This document shows positions 22,431-34,450 of a stretch of DNA of 64,000 nucleotides, one piece after another (position 1 is the first letter of the stretch; every line of letters begins with the position of its first letter). Location of the stretch: positions 4,759,875-4,823,874 of the forward strand of contig NC_049909.1 in the NCBI RefSeq assembly GCF_001411555.2. The letters run 5' to 3'. The position numbers were made by a program, and so were the translations under genes. Under the pieces are notes generated by a model. That model was not told the DNA's origin. It searched no databases and saw only the letters and a list, made by a program, of their open reading frames with translations. The stretch comes from Juglans regia. Its lineage: Eukaryota; Streptophyta; Magnoliopsida; Fagales; Juglandaceae.

Positions 22431-24610
22431 TGTGGCGCCCCCGACCCCCATGTAAGGAAAACACGGGAATCGAGACGCCGGGATGATGACAACACGGTCA
22501 CACATCCCAACGAACGTGCCAAGTGTGTGTACATGCAACGATGTACAACAACAACGCAGCGGATTAGTCAACTAAGTACCAGAATTTAAATACAAGTAAA
22601 CATCAGTAAAAGAGTTTACAAAATCATCCCAAAATAAAGTTTAACACATGTCCCAGAAATACAAAAGGGTAAAAATAAAATAACAATAACCAGTGATCCC
22701 AGATCACTCCTCGGGCGGAGCCGTCTCCTCAGGCTCGCCCTCCTCCTCCTCATCTGCATCAAAATCTGCGTTACCACAAAATGGTACCGCAGGTAAGTAT
22801 AACCCAAAAATAATCTCAGGAATAAAATGCATTTAATACAACTAACATGCATGCATATGATGAAATATGCATTTTTCCTCAAAACATCATTTTCCCCGAA
22901 AATGATAATTTTCCAACACACGCCAAAATCCCATTTGGCCCAAAAATAATCCGTAAAACATTTTCCCAGAAAATGATTTACACAAAATCCAACTCACACT
23001 ATTTTCCCAGAAAATAGTCCATTTAATCCGTCAATACCCTATGCACCATGGCCTCCCCTAGGGACCATCCGCATGTCCTGGCTTCGTAGCGATGCCCAGT
23101 TCCGCGCCCAGCGCGTACATGGCCGAGCACCCACTACGCAACGAGCGATGCCCAGTTCCGCGCCCAGCGCGTACATGGCCAGACATCCTCTAGTCCCCGC
23201 CAGCAGAAGGACCACGGAGTCGGCACGAATCTCTCGTCCGATCCCATTGTCGCCCAGCGACAATCCAGGGGACGTTACTCAGTTTATTCCGCTCCCGAGT
23301 AACCAGAGGAGCTCCACCGAGATAATGCCCCATCTCGGCTTGGGGTCGTGATACGCACGCACCCAAATTTCATTCTCACATGAAAATCCAGTTTTCATAA
23401 ACACATGAACATGAATGCAATACACGAAAACCCAGTTTTCCTTTACAAACATGATCATGCATGAAATAATGATATGCACATGTACCAACACAAATCCACA
23501 TTCCTCAATAACCAATAACCAATCCAATCAAAACCCAACAACTCCAATCATAAATCCATCCGACCCCCGTACTCCTCGGACTCAGTCCGGCATGCCAAAA
23601 AAATACAGTGAAATGCGTTAGTGCAAAAATACATAAAATTCATGAGAACTCTTTGGAGAAATACTTACAGCGCTATATGATAATTTCCGGAGGATCACGA
23701 AGCTGAAAAAGGCGACGTCTGAGCAACACCACAGTGTAAAATACACTGTGGCCGTGGGTCACAAATACCCACTTTTCAACGGAGACAAACGAAGACCCCA
23801 AAATGATAGGGTAGGGCCTAGAGAGGTGGTGAAGCCAATGGTGGTGGTGGTTTGCCGTGGATGACGGCGCAAATGGTGGTTTAAGGCCAAAAATGCCGAA
23901 ATCGGAGATGGACTTGGTGGGGCTTCACCGGTGACGGATCGGAGCCGGGGTTGGGTCCATTGGGTTGCCAAGAGGTCGGGGATGAAGTGGTAGGAAGATG
24001 GTGGCCAATGGTGGCGCGACGGCGGCGCGCGAAGAAGGCCCACGGCAGGGTGCGTGGAGGCTAATGGCGGCGAGATAGGGGCTGAGATTCACGGGGAAGA
24101 TCGCCGGCGGGAGGGGAACGGGGGGGCGGTGGAGGCGCACGGCGGCGCTGGGTGGAAGAGAAAGAAACGGACGGAAGAGAGAGGGAGGGGGCTGGGCTTC
24201 GCGCGGGAAAAGGAAAATACTGGGAGAAGAAAAAGAAAAGAAAGAAAAGAAAAGGAGGAAAAGAAAAATAGGGGAAAAGAAATGAGGTCCAATCCTCATA
24301 ACTTGGGTCACGAAAATGATCCAACGGAAACGATTTTAAAACCACAAATTAAATAAAATAATTTAAACGTAATGGTAAAGTCAATTTGAAATAATTAAAT
24401 CACCCAGTAATTAATTTAAATATTAAAAGCAATTTAAATACATAACAATAAATAAATATTAAGAAAGCACATAAAAATAATTTTCACCAAATTAAAATCA
24501 TAGAAATAAACTCACTAAAAATCCAACCAATTTTAAAATAAGAGAATAAATTTTTGAATAAATAATAAAAATCCTTCAGTAAAAATTACACTAAAATACG
24601 GGGAGTTACA
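22431..24610 (-). repeat. 3' LTR of family D element
   Basis: This 2180-bp LTR is nearly identical to 28730-30944 over long stretches, with scattered substitutions and a divergent patch around 23020-23130. It contains a GC-rich region (about 23900-24200) and a purine tract (24180-24300) whose translations give spurious Lys/Glu-rich frames. At 23085-23180 a block of about 60 bp containing CGATGCCCAGTTCCGCGCC is tandemly duplicated. Confidence 0.9.
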
Positions 24611-24632
24611 TCCTCCCCCCCTTAAAAAAAAT
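24611..24632 (-). other. Polypurine tract of family D
   Basis: The plus strand reads TCCTCCCCCCCTTAAAAAAA next to the LTR end at 24610. On the minus strand this is a purine-only run immediately before TGTAACTCCCC, the start of the 3' LTR. It agrees with the orientation given by the primer-binding site. Confidence 0.8.
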
Positions 24633-24700
24633 TTCGTCCTCGAAATTAGCAAGGTCAAACATTAAACTAAGACAGGAACAAGATTCAACCGAGAGCATAC

Positions 24701-26016
24701 TTAGAACATACCGTCAAAATAGTCCAGCAAGGCCACTCTATAAGCAACAAGCCCAACCTTCTCTACGATTTGAAAATGGCCAACATATCTTGGACTAAAC
24801 TTTCCTTTCTTACCAAAGCGCTTAAAGCCTTTCATAAGAGAGACTTTAAGATAAACCCAATCACTTACTTCAAAGGATAAGTCTCTTCTGCTTATATCTG
24901 TGTAACTCTTCTGGCGATTTTGCGCTTCTGCCATTTTAGTCCTTATAAACTGAACTTGATCCTTCATTTCTTGAATTATCTCAGGCCCAATTACTTCACT
25001 CTCGCCGACTTCATCCCAACACAAGGGTGATCTACACTTCCTTCCATACAAAGCTTCATATGGGGCCATCTGAATGGAAGAATGAAAACTGTTATTATAA
25101 GAGAATTCAATAAGCGGCAGATGATTCTCCCAACTTCCTTGAAATTCCATGACACAAGACCGCAACATATCCTCCAGAGTCTGAATAGTACGCTCTGTTT
25201 GACCGTCTGTTTGAGGGTGATATGCAGTACTAAACTTCAACTTAGTGCCTAAAGCTGCCTGCAAACTCTTTCAAAAATGGGACATAAACTGCAGGTCCCG
25301 ATCCGACACAATGCTCTTGGGTACTCCATGCAAACGCACTATCTCCAAGACATACAACCGAGTCAACTTACCCAAAGAGTCAGTATTATTAATAGGCAGA
25401 AATTGACACTCTTGGTCAACCGATCAACAATCACCCAAATTGAATTCTTTCCACTACGGTTCCTCTGCAAACCCACTACAACATCCACAGAAATATCATC
25501 CCACTTCCACTTTGGAATAGGGAGAGGTTGAAGTCTACCAGCAGGTCTTTGATGCTCAGCCTTCACTCGACGACACGTGTCACATTTCTCAATAAACAAA
25601 GCGATGTCCAACTTCATTCCTCCCCACCAGAAATTCCTCTTTAAATCTCGATACATCTTCGTGCTTCCTGGATGAACTGAATAAGGAGCCGCATGGGCTT
25701 CTGCCAAAATCCGCTCTTTAAATTCAGAATCTCGGGGAATCACTCTACGATCCCGAAACCGAAGAATACCATCCTTATCCAAGCTGTAATTCAAGGGTCC
25801 TCTAGACTTCCTGACTCTTTTCCTGATAGCTAACAATTCAGGATCTCTTCTTTGAAGAGTCTTCAATTCTTCAAAATCCACTACTCGGACATCCAAGACT
25901 GACGATAAGAATTCCTCTTGCTGTGAACTCTCGATAAGAAGCCTCCTCATTCCACAAAGGAGAGAGTCCAGATCTGATGACTCTGCTTCATCCACTTGTT
26001 GAGACTTTCTACTCAA
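24701..26016 (-). pseudogene. Integrase of family D element (frameshifted)
   Basis: Minus-strand coding runs from 26016 to 24701. It has the HHCC finger (HAAPYSVHPGSTK, then CDTCRRVK), a first catalytic block WDDISVDVVVGL, SDRD with the second Asp in a shifted frame near 25310, and the third block [17 protein letters not shown]. It continues with [13 protein letters not shown] and the [15 protein letters not shown] region of the C-terminal domain. A frameshift near 25405 and a stop replacing a Trp codon near 25270 split it into two frames. The chromodomain normally found after this point is not visible. It is an inactive pseudogene. Confidence 0.9.
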
Positions 26017-26240
26017 AGCATCGGCGACTAGATTTGCCTTTCCTGGATGATACTTAATCTCACATTGATAGTCGCTAATCAGCTCTAACCACCCTCTGTC
26101 TCATATTGAGATTCTCCTGAGTAAACAGATGCTTCAAGCTCTTGTGGTCAGTATAAACTTCACAGGCTTCACCATACAGATAATGCCGCCAAATCTTAAG
26201 AGCAAAAACTATTGCCGCCAACTCCAAATCAACACCTATG
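26017..26240 (-). pseudogene. RNase H remnant of family D pol
   Basis: Upstream of integrase on the minus strand, a degraded reading gives [17 protein letters not shown], a stretch ending in [18 protein letters not shown], and ADALSRK. These are the final blocks of gypsy RNase H. Frame breaks are present around 26100. The reverse transcriptase that should precede it is missing, and the sequence changes character at about 26240-26300. Confidence 0.75.
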
Positions 26241-26299
26241 CTACAACTTCTAAACCTCCATTGAATTCTACTTTTGGTAACCTAATAGCCACTTCCAAA

Positions 26300-28715
26300 G
26301 CTAACCATCAATAACAAATTGCACAACTAAATGATTAATCTCCAATTACAAGTATCTTGTCAAAATTCAAGTCACCACTAATTCCCCAAAATCAGCACAA
26401 TCTGAACTCCTGACTACAACCAAAAATACCACGCTTCTGTTGCGCACTCATATATTCGCCACATGCATAAAACTTATGTTCTCATGAAACTAACACCATC
26501 AAGTACAAGGTGGCTCCATTCCTATTGACCAAAAACTCTTATCACATCTTGGTAGAAAAATACTCCCTTTCCAAAAACCACGAATTATAACTCAAATTCC
26601 TCAATTAACTCTCGCAGCCTTAATCAAAATCAATTCCATAAAATACATCCATGATCATTGACAGAAACCCAAACTCAAACAACCTCAGCTTCCCAATTTG
26701 AAAATAAGCAATCTCAACCCAAAATACATCCACCTCATCTACGATAAGGAACATACCTTAAAAGGCTCGATTTCCAACCCAACCAACCAATAAGAGCGCC
26801 TATAAACTTCTACCTGACAATCTAAACCCAAAAGCTCATCACTTACATTCTAAACAACATCTAATCTAGCGGTGACTAAACTCACTACGAACCACCATAG
26901 ACTACACCAAAACATTATCAAAACCTTCTTGGTAACTCACCCACTTATCTCTACTCCTACAAGCTAGCATTAACACAACTAGTTCCTTCAATAGTACATC
27001 ACTATTAAACCTCAAGGCAAACCATACTGCTCAAATCTTCAATCCACCAAAAGTCATTGCAAAGCACCCAAGGATCCTAATGCTTTATTAACCGCATACT
27101 TGATCATCTTATCCACTGTTGATACCTAAGGTTCAACTTCGAAGATCTTATCATACACCACACATGATGTCCCAACAATCTCTCTTCCAGTTAAATAACA
27201 ATGTCCTTAATTCAACCAAGTGAATGCTCAATTTCCAAAAGAAAGTATAACCTCAAAAATTTAAATTCCTAGGTGACCTCAAGTCACAATTAATTCCTGA
27301 AGATAATCACAATAACTATTCCCAACCATGCTTCATTGAGTAACCCACTTCAACTGCACACTTCGATCAACTCACCAAAAACTCCAAGCCAAGGTCTCTT
27401 AAATTACCACTATTGAGTCGACTCCTCTTCAACACCTACCAAAGTCTCTTCCTCCAAACCAAAATGAGACTAGGACTTATACTCTCCGAAATCCATAACT
27501 ACTCACCACTACTAAACATCAATGTCACGCACCCTTAGCTAAAACCAATAATCCTCCAAACGTGCAGATGATCATCATTACCATTTCCATCACTAGACCT
27601 ATATCCTCGAAATCAATAAGAATCATTTCCTAAATCTGCACCATCTATTATCCTTAAAATTGATACGGATTAAATCCTCAACCTATCACTGAAACATCGA
27701 GCTAAAAGCAATAATCTTTCGAATTAGATCAACATTCTCAATCCTCAGAAAATACACGAACTAGATAATTCCCTTCAGTTCCAAAGAAATTATCCTAAAA
27801 AAAAAAATTCTCATCTCAGTAACTCAACTCTCATCAATCCTATTTTAATTCAGTCCTTCAACTTTGTAATTCTAAAACCTTAAACAAAATAAAATCATTT
27901 TCCGAAATCCTTAAAATCGATGACCTCAAATCTAAAACATTCACCCTATAAAACTTGTAAATTCTAAAACCCCAAATGTTATCAAATTGCTTATCAAGGT
28001 CGGCAAGATCGAAAACTTCTAATCTAAGTAATCCTTTAATTGCTTGTTGAACTTACCACCTTAAATCTCATAACTTATTTCCTAAAAACTATGAAGCCTC
28101 AAACCTCAGATGAACTTATCATAAATCTAACCTTGAAATTTGTTGAACTTACAACCTCCTACCCCAAAAACTCATTACATAAATCCTACAGAACCTAAGA
28201 CCTTAATTATCCTAAGCAATTTAAAATTATTCCCCTCCTTAGCAGCAATTCGAATTCCTACTCCAAAAAGTTCACCCTGACCATGATGTTCGAGCCTCGA
28301 TATTAAAACAAACCAATCACCAAGAGTTCAAGCCTACTACATCAAATATTCAAGCCTAACAATGGCCTTCTCAGTCGTACCATCTCCGGTTATATCATAA
28401 TCCTTAACCCGCCTTTCAATTCCGAACAAAACAAAACAAAACAAAATCAAATCATATCAAATAAAATTTCATACATAAAATAGGATACGACAAAATGCAT
28501 AAAACCAATGAAGTAGCTCACAATAACATGATTAAAACAAAAAAATAACATAACATAAATAAATCAATAAAATAAATAAACAAACAAGTAATATACAATA
28601 ACTAAATAAAACCAATAAAACCACAAACTTTAAATTAAATAATTTTCAAATCACAACTTTTAAAACTTTCTGGTACTGCAACTATGGGACATGTGGTTTT
28701 ACCCAGAGCCGAACT
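26300..28715. other. 2.4-kb ORF-free A/C-rich interior of family D element
   Basis: It lies between the RNase H remnant and the primer-binding site, where gag, protease and reverse transcriptase should be. The plus strand is rich in A and C and poor in G throughout, and no open frame of 60 codons or more is found on either strand. No protein domain is recognised. It could be heavily decayed gag-pol, an acquired filler, or the non-coding interior of a non-autonomous derivative. Confidence 0.7.
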
Positions 28716-28727
28716 GCTCTGATACCA
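28716..28727 (-). other. Primer-binding site of family D (initiator tRNA-Met)
   Basis: The minus strand reads TGGTATCAGAGC two bases inside the right LTR. This is a perfect match to the common plant initiator tRNA-Met primer-binding site. It establishes minus-strand transcription and that 28730-30944 is the 5' LTR. Confidence 0.95.
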
Positions 28728-28729
28728 CC

Positions 28730-30944
28730 TGTGGCGCCCCCGACCCCCATGTAAGGAAAACACGGGAATCGAGACGCCGGGATGATGACAACACGGTCAC
28801 ACATCCCAACGAACGTGCCAAGTGTGTGTACATGCAACGGTGTACAACAACAACGCAGCGGATTAGTCAACTAAGTACCAGAATTTAAATACAAGTAAAC
28901 ATCAGTAAAAGAGTTTACAAAATCATCCCAAAATAAAGTTTAACACATGTCCCAGAAATACAAAAGGGTAAAAATAAAATAACAATAACCAGTGATCCCA
29001 GATCACTCCTCGGGCGGAGCCGTCTCCTCAGGCTCGCCCTCCTTCTCCTCATCTGCAACAAAATCTGCGTTACCACAAAATGGTACCGCAGGTAAGTATA
29101 ACCCAAAAATAATCTCAGGAATAAAATGCATTTAATACAACTAACATGCATGCATATGATGAAATATGCATTTTTCCTCAAAACATCATTTTTCCCGAAA
29201 ATGATAATTTTCCAACACACGCCAAAAATCCCATTTGGCCCAAAAATAATCCGTAAAACATTTTCCCAGAAAATGAATTACACAAAATCCAACACACGCT
29301 ATTTTCCCAGAAAATAGTCCATTTTTAGTGTATGCACCATGATCTCCCCTATGGGTCATCCGCACACCCGGGCTTTGTAGCGATGCCCACTTACGCGCCC
29401 AACACGTTCGTGGGTACATCCACTACACAACGAGCGATGCCCAGTTCCGCGCCCAGCGCGTACATGGCCAGACATCCTCTAGTCCCCGCCAGCAGAAGGA
29501 CCACGGAGTCGGCACGAATCTCTCGTCCGATCCCATTGTCGCCCAGCGACAATCCAGGGGACGTTACTCAGTTTATTCCGCTCCCGAGTAACCAAATGAG
29601 CTCCACCGAGATAATGCCCCATCTCGGCTTGGGGTCGTGATACGCACGCACCCAAATTCCATTCTCACATGAAAACCCAGTTTTCATGAACATATGAACA
29701 TGAATGCAATACACGAAAACCCAGTTTTCCTTTACAAACATGATCATGCATGAAATAATGATATGCACATGTACCAACACAAATCCACATTCCTCAATAA
29801 CCAATAACCAATCCAATCAAACCAACCCAAACAACTCCAATCACAAATCCATCCGACCCCCGTACTCCTCGGACTCAGTCCGGCATGCCAAAAAATACAG
29901 TGAAATGCATTAGTGAAAAAATACATAAAATTCATGAGAACTCTTTGGAGAAATACTTACAGTGCAATAAAGCAATTTCCGAAGGATCACGAAGTTGAAA
30001 AAGGCAACGTCTGAGCAACACCACAGTGTAAAATACACTGTGGCCGTGGGTCACAAATACCCACTTTTCAACGGAGACAAACGAAGATCCCAAAATGGTA
30101 GGGTAGGGCCTAGAGAGGTCGGTGAAGCCAATGGTGGTGGTGGTTTGCCGTGGGTGGCGGCGCAAGGGGCGGTTTTAAGGCCAAAAAGTCAAAATCGGAA
30201 ATGTACTTAGTGTGGCTTCACCGGTGACGGATCGGAGCTGGGGTTGGGTCCAAAGGGTTGCCAAGAGGTCGGGGATGATGTGATAGGAAGATGGTGGCCG
30301 GAGGTGGAGTGACGGCGGCGCTGGAGCGAAAGTGGCGCCGCGGCTTTGGAGGGTGCGTGTGGGCTACCGGCGGCGAGATAGGGGCTGGGATTTGGGGGGT
30401 GAGGTCGCCGGAGGGAAGGGGTGCTAGTCGGCCGGGCGGTGTCGCGCACGGCAGCGCGACGGCGGCTGGGCTAGGAGGTGGACGGACGCACGGGGAGAGA
30501 GAGAAAGAGAGAGCTCGCGCACGGGGGGAAAAGCAGCGGGAAAGAAAGAAAAAAAAGAAAGAAAAAAGAGAAAAAGAAAAGAAGAAAGAGAGGAAAGAGA
30601 AAAATAGAGGGAAAGAAATGAGGTCCAGTCCTCATAACTTGGGTCACGAAAATGATCCAACGGAAATGATTTTAAAACCACAAATTAAGTAAAATAATTT
30701 AAACGTAATGGTAAAATCAATTTGAAATAATTAAATCTCACAATAATTAAATAAATATTAAAAGTAATTTAAATGCATAACAATAAATAAATATTAAGAA
30801 AGCACATAAAAATAATTTTCAACAAATTAAAAATCCTAAAAATAACCCAATTAAAAATCCAATAATTTTAAAATAAGAGAATAAATTTTGAATCCATAAA
30901 AATAATTCATTCAGTAAAAATACACTAAAATACGGGGTGTTACA
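28730..30944 (-). repeat. 5' LTR of family D element
   Basis: This 2215-bp partner of 22431-24610 has the same TGTGGCGCCCCCGACC start and ends GGTGTTACA. Differences include single substitutions, a rearranged patch near 29330-29430 and a GC-rich/purine block at 30300-30620 that diverges in indels. The open frames 30291-30692 and neighbours are translations of the GC-rich and purine tracts and are not genes. Confidence 0.9.
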
Positions 30945-30947
30945 GTT

Positions 30948-31908
30948 CATACTTGAATTAAAGAGAAATTTATCTCTCTTGGTATACTTGATGTGTCAGG
31001 ATACACCTTCAAATCTGAGGTAGGGGTTCTTAAAGTTACTAAAAGCTCCTTAGTTATTATGAAAAGGGTAATTAAAAATGGATTGTATGCACTACTTAGA
31101 AAAATTGTAGTTGGGGAAGCATCCCAACTTAGAACATAGTAGAGAACAAAGCTGTGTTATGGCATAGGAGGCTTGGGCATGTAAGTCAAGAGGGTCTTCT
31201 AGAACTACAAAAATAAGGGCTGCTGAGTGACCAAAATCTAGGAAACTTACCTTTCTGTGAAGAGTGTATCTATGGAAAGGCAAAGATGGTTAGTTTTAAG
31301 TCAGCAACTCACAACACTAAACAAACCTTAGATTATGTCCATTCTGACCTATGGGGACCTGCAAGAGTGAATTCACATGGAAGAAGGAGTCATTTCCTCT
31401 CCTTAGTGGATGATTACTCTAGGAAGGTCTGGATATACATTCTTAAGAACAAGAGTGACACCTTTGAAAAATTCAAGGAGTGGAAGTCTCTAGTGGAAAA
31501 CCAAGTAGGTAGAAAACTCAAGATCCTAAGGACTGATAATGGTCTAGAGTTCCTGTCAAATGAGTTTAATATGTGCTGTCAAAAAGAAGGAATTCTTAGG
31601 CATAAGACAGCGAGGGAAACCCCCCAACAGAATGACTTAGCTGAAAGAATGAACAGGACCATCTTAGAAAGGGTAAGGTGCATGTTGTCCAATTTAGGGC
31701 TACCCAAAACCTTCTGGGCAGAAGCTGCCACTACTGCTGTTCACCTTATAAATAAGTGTCCATTATCTACTATAAGGTTCAAAACTCCACATGAGTTATG
31801 GTCTGGGAAACCCCCCAGCTATGACTACCTAAGAGTTTTTGAGTGTGTTGCCTATATACATTCAAAAACTGACAAGCTGGAGCCCTATTTATAGGGTATC
31901 CTGAACGA
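30948..31908 (+). pseudogene. Copia GAG-pre-integrase and integrase
   Basis: The reading starts with ELKRNLSLLGILDVSGYTFK, then WHRRLGHVSQEGLLELQK followed by a stop near 31196. FCEECIYGKA completes the HHCC finger. The main open frame (31286-31894) has the integrase core: the first Asp in YVHSDLWGP, the second in LRTDNGLEF, and the Glu in NDLAERMNRT, so the DDE triad is kept. AEAATTAVHLINKCP and a GKPPSYDYLRVF stretch follow. A stop near 31892 ends the frame, and a shifted frame continues to about 31987. Upstream shifts break the link to the pre-integrase domain. Confidence 0.85.
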
Positions 31909-32239
31909 GTTAAGGGTTACAAACTGTGGGTAGATGGACCTAAAAGGTATAAGTACATTGTGAGCAGATATGTGACCTTTAATGAGTAACAAATGGCTCG
32001 GGTACAGGAAGAAAAAATAGACCAAGAAATTGATAAGTCTCCAAGGAGATCTCAGATTGAGGTGGAGCAAGTTAATACTCAATCTGAACCTGAAATTGGG
32101 GAAAGTAGTAACTCTGACAAAAAATACTCAGGGGACACTAATCAAGGTGGAGTTAACTCCTATAATTTGATTAGGGACAAGCAAAATAGAGTTATAAATC
32201 CACCCATAAGGTATGGGCAAGCTGAATCACAATGTTTGC

Positions 32240-33410
32240 TTTAACTGTAGCTGATGAGGTTATTTACCAAGAACCTAAAACTTATAAAGAGGCAGTAACT
32301 AGCAGAGATTCCTTTAAATGGATTCTTGCTATGCATGAGGAAATGGAATCGCTTAATAAGAATAAGACCTGAGTTTTAGTGTCTAAACCTAAATGGATCA
32401 ACTTGTTGGATCCAAGTGGATCTATAAGAAAAAGGAAAGCATACCAGGGATAGGAGGGACCAGGTATAAGGCTAGACTTGTAGCAAAATGATTTATCCAG
32501 AGAGAAGGAATTGACTTTAATGAAATCTTCCCCTTGTGGTTAAACATAGCTCAATTAGGCTACTGCTAGCTTATATAGCCTTTCAAAACCTGCATCTAGA
32601 ACGATTAGATGTTAAAATTGTTTTTTTGCATGGAGAACTTGAAGAAGAAATTTATATGCAGCCTCCTGAATGTTTTTCTAATAAAACTAATTTTAATCAA
32701 GTGCATTTTCTTAAGAAATCTCTATATGGTCTAAAACAATCACCTAGGCAATGGCATAAAAGATTTGACATGCATATGATTAGTAACAATTTCAAAAGAA
32801 GCTGTTATGATAGTTGTGTCTATTATAAGGAAGAAAAATGAATATTTATCTATCTCCTTTTGCATGTTGATGACATGTTGGTAGCTTGTAAAGACATTGG
32901 TTTTATTGACCAAGTTAAATACATGTTGAAATCAAAGTTTGAAATGAAGGAACTGGACCTTGCTAAGAAAATTTTAGGAATAGAAATTGAAAGGGACAGA
33001 TATGCTGGAATGCTATACTTGTCTCAGAAAAATTACATTTCTAAAATTCTCAAGAGATTTGGTATGGAACATGTGAAACCTGTTAGCACGTCTCTAGATC
33101 AGCATTTCAAACTGTCTATAGATTAGGCTCCTAAAATAGAACCTGATATTAGTTTTATGCAACAAATTCCCTATGCTAACATGGTGGGAAGTATAATGTA
33201 TGCGATGATTTGTTCTAGACCTGACCTGTCCTATGATGTGAGTGTAGTTAGTAGATTTATGGGGGAACCCAGGAAAACTCCATTGGCATGCCATTAAATG
33301 GGTATTAGGATACCTTGCAGGCACTACTAACTTAGGTCTCAGTTTTGGGAATAAAGTTGAAAAGGGTTGTAAACTAACTGGTTTTGTAGACTCTGATTTT
33401 GCAGGGAGTA
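32240..33410 (+). pseudogene. Copia reverse transcriptase
   Basis: Blocks appear in order across frames: a SLNKNKTWVLV-like opening around 32350, RYKARLVAK near 32465, then the frame 32536-32841 with LERLDVKIVFLHGELEEEIYM and KKSLYGLKQSPRQWHKRFD. A single stop (32839-32841) is followed in the same frame by LLHVDDMLVACKD, the YVDD-type catalytic motif, and SKFEMKELDLAKKILG. Another stop at 33124 is followed by YANMVGSIMYAMICSRPDLSY. The frames show several breaks, so the enzyme is dead. Confidence 0.85.
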
Positions 33411-33808
33411 TAGACACTAGGAAGTCCTTAACTGGTTATGTGTTTACTACTTTTGGGGGAGCTATTAGCTGGAAATCACACTTACAATCTGTTGTGACTT
33501 TGTCCACCACAGAAGCTGAATATATAACATTGATAGAAGCCATTAAAGAGGCCATATGGTTAAAAGGTATTGCAAGTGAGTTAAACATTTTCAATGGCAA
33601 CATCATAGTACACTGTGATAATCAAAGCATACTGCATTTAGCTAAAAACCAAGTTTTTCATGAAAGGTCCAAGCATATTGACATAAGGCTTCACTTTGTT
33701 AGGGACGTTATAGAGTCTGAGATTGTAGGTGTGGAAAATGTCTCAACTGAGGATAACCTCTCATATATGATGACCAGGTCTGTTCTTTGGTCCAAGTTCA
33801 GACACTGA
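33411..33808 (+). pseudogene. Copia RNase H
   Basis: The open frame begins within the RNase H domain: TTFGGAISWKSHLQSVVTLS, then TTEAEYITLIEAIKEAIWLK, and HCDNQSILHLAKNQVFHERS followed by KHIDIRLHFVRD. These are the conserved copia RNase H blocks, including the acidic residues. The start of the domain (around 33300-33420) is frameshifted, so this is the intact second part only. It ends at a natural pol terminus (33806-33808). Confidence 0.85.
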
Positions 33809-33918
33809 TTGGTATGGAGTCTAGAGTCAGTTCCCATTAAGGGAACAATGCAAGAATGAGCCAATGATGAGGATTAAATGAACTTTGGGCAAATAAATAT
33901 TTTGCCAAGGTGGAGAAT

Positions 33919-34450
33919 TGTAACATGTATGTCAATACATTTATCTGCTGTCGTTTACTTACTAATCTGCTTTATTCTTATGTGAATAAATGGATCTGAT
34001 GTGGCACAATCTAGAACCTTGAAGTGAATAAGGCTGAGCTGCTTGATCATGTGAGAGGCACGTGATTGCATCTGAGGAGTAAATAGTTGAGCCGCTGGAT
34101 TGCTACACGTGTTTGCATTTGTTATACCATATATATTCATTGTTATACGTTGTAAACCCTAGGGCATTCATTCTTTGTACATTTTGGTTGTTTAGAGAGC
34201 AGAGAGATAGAGAGAGCAGAGAGGGGGCGATTCTTAGGGTTTTCTCTTGGAGAATAAATTTATAGACCATTAGGGTCGAACCACGTATATCGGTTGTGTT
34301 CTTTCTTATTCCCTTTACAATTTATATTTTCTTGTTTCTTTTTCATAACTGTTTTATATTCTTGTTGATTCGTATTCCTTTTGTTCTATATTTGTAATCT
34401 GGTTAGTTTATGTGATACGGTTGGTTCTTTGGCTGTGGTTGATATCAAAC
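33919..34450 (+). repeat. 3' LTR of truncated copia element
   Basis: TGTAACATGTATG follows the purine-rich AAGGTGGAGAAT (33907-33918), which fits a polypurine tract and LTR start. The LTR contains a TATA-like CATATATATTC (about 34130) and GAGAGATAGAGAGAGCAGAG (34196 onward). The right end is uncertain. CA endings occur at several places between 34340 and 34520, and no 5' LTR is available for comparison. Confidence 0.6.

Larger units (their letters stand above)
22431..30944 (-). mobile_element. Tekay/Del-like Ty3-gypsy retrotransposon, family D
   Basis: Two highly similar LTRs (22431-24610, 2180 bp; 28730-30944, 2215 bp) start TGTGGCGCCCCCGACC and end GTTACA. On the minus strand the order is 5' LTR (right), primer-binding site (28716-28727), a long stretch without ORFs, RNase H remnant, integrase with one frameshift and one stop, then a purine tract and the 3' LTR (left). 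Gag, protease and the reverse transcriptase core are not recognisable. The integrase type and long LTRs fit the Tekay/Del group. The outer flanks GTTGG and GTTCA do not form a proper duplication, and the neighbouring sequences are unrelated. Confidence 0.85.
30945..34450 (+). mobile_element. Ty1-copia retrotransposon, 5'-truncated
   Basis: In order: GAG-pre-integrase, integrase, reverse transcriptase, RNase H, a polypurine tract and a 3' LTR. The 5' LTR, gag and protease are absent because the sequence starts inside the pre-integrase domain right at the edge of the D element. Multiple stops and frameshifts occur in pol. The right end of the LTR cannot be fixed without its partner, so 34450 is approximate. 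Confidence 0.85.

Noticed and set aside
24054..24356. Lys/Glu/Arg-rich frames here, at 30291-30692 and at 58234-58623
   Set aside because: They arise from purine tracts and GC-rich parts of D-type LTRs. Different copies shift frame relative to each other.
28716..28727. Possible tRNA gene fragment
   Set aside because: The match to initiator tRNA-Met is limited to the 12-base primer-binding site next to an LTR, and no cloverleaf is present.
31286..31894. Possible endogenous pararetrovirus pol
   Set aside because: Domain order integrase before reverse transcriptase, the LTR with purine tract and the copia RNase H blocks identify a Ty1-copia retrotransposon.
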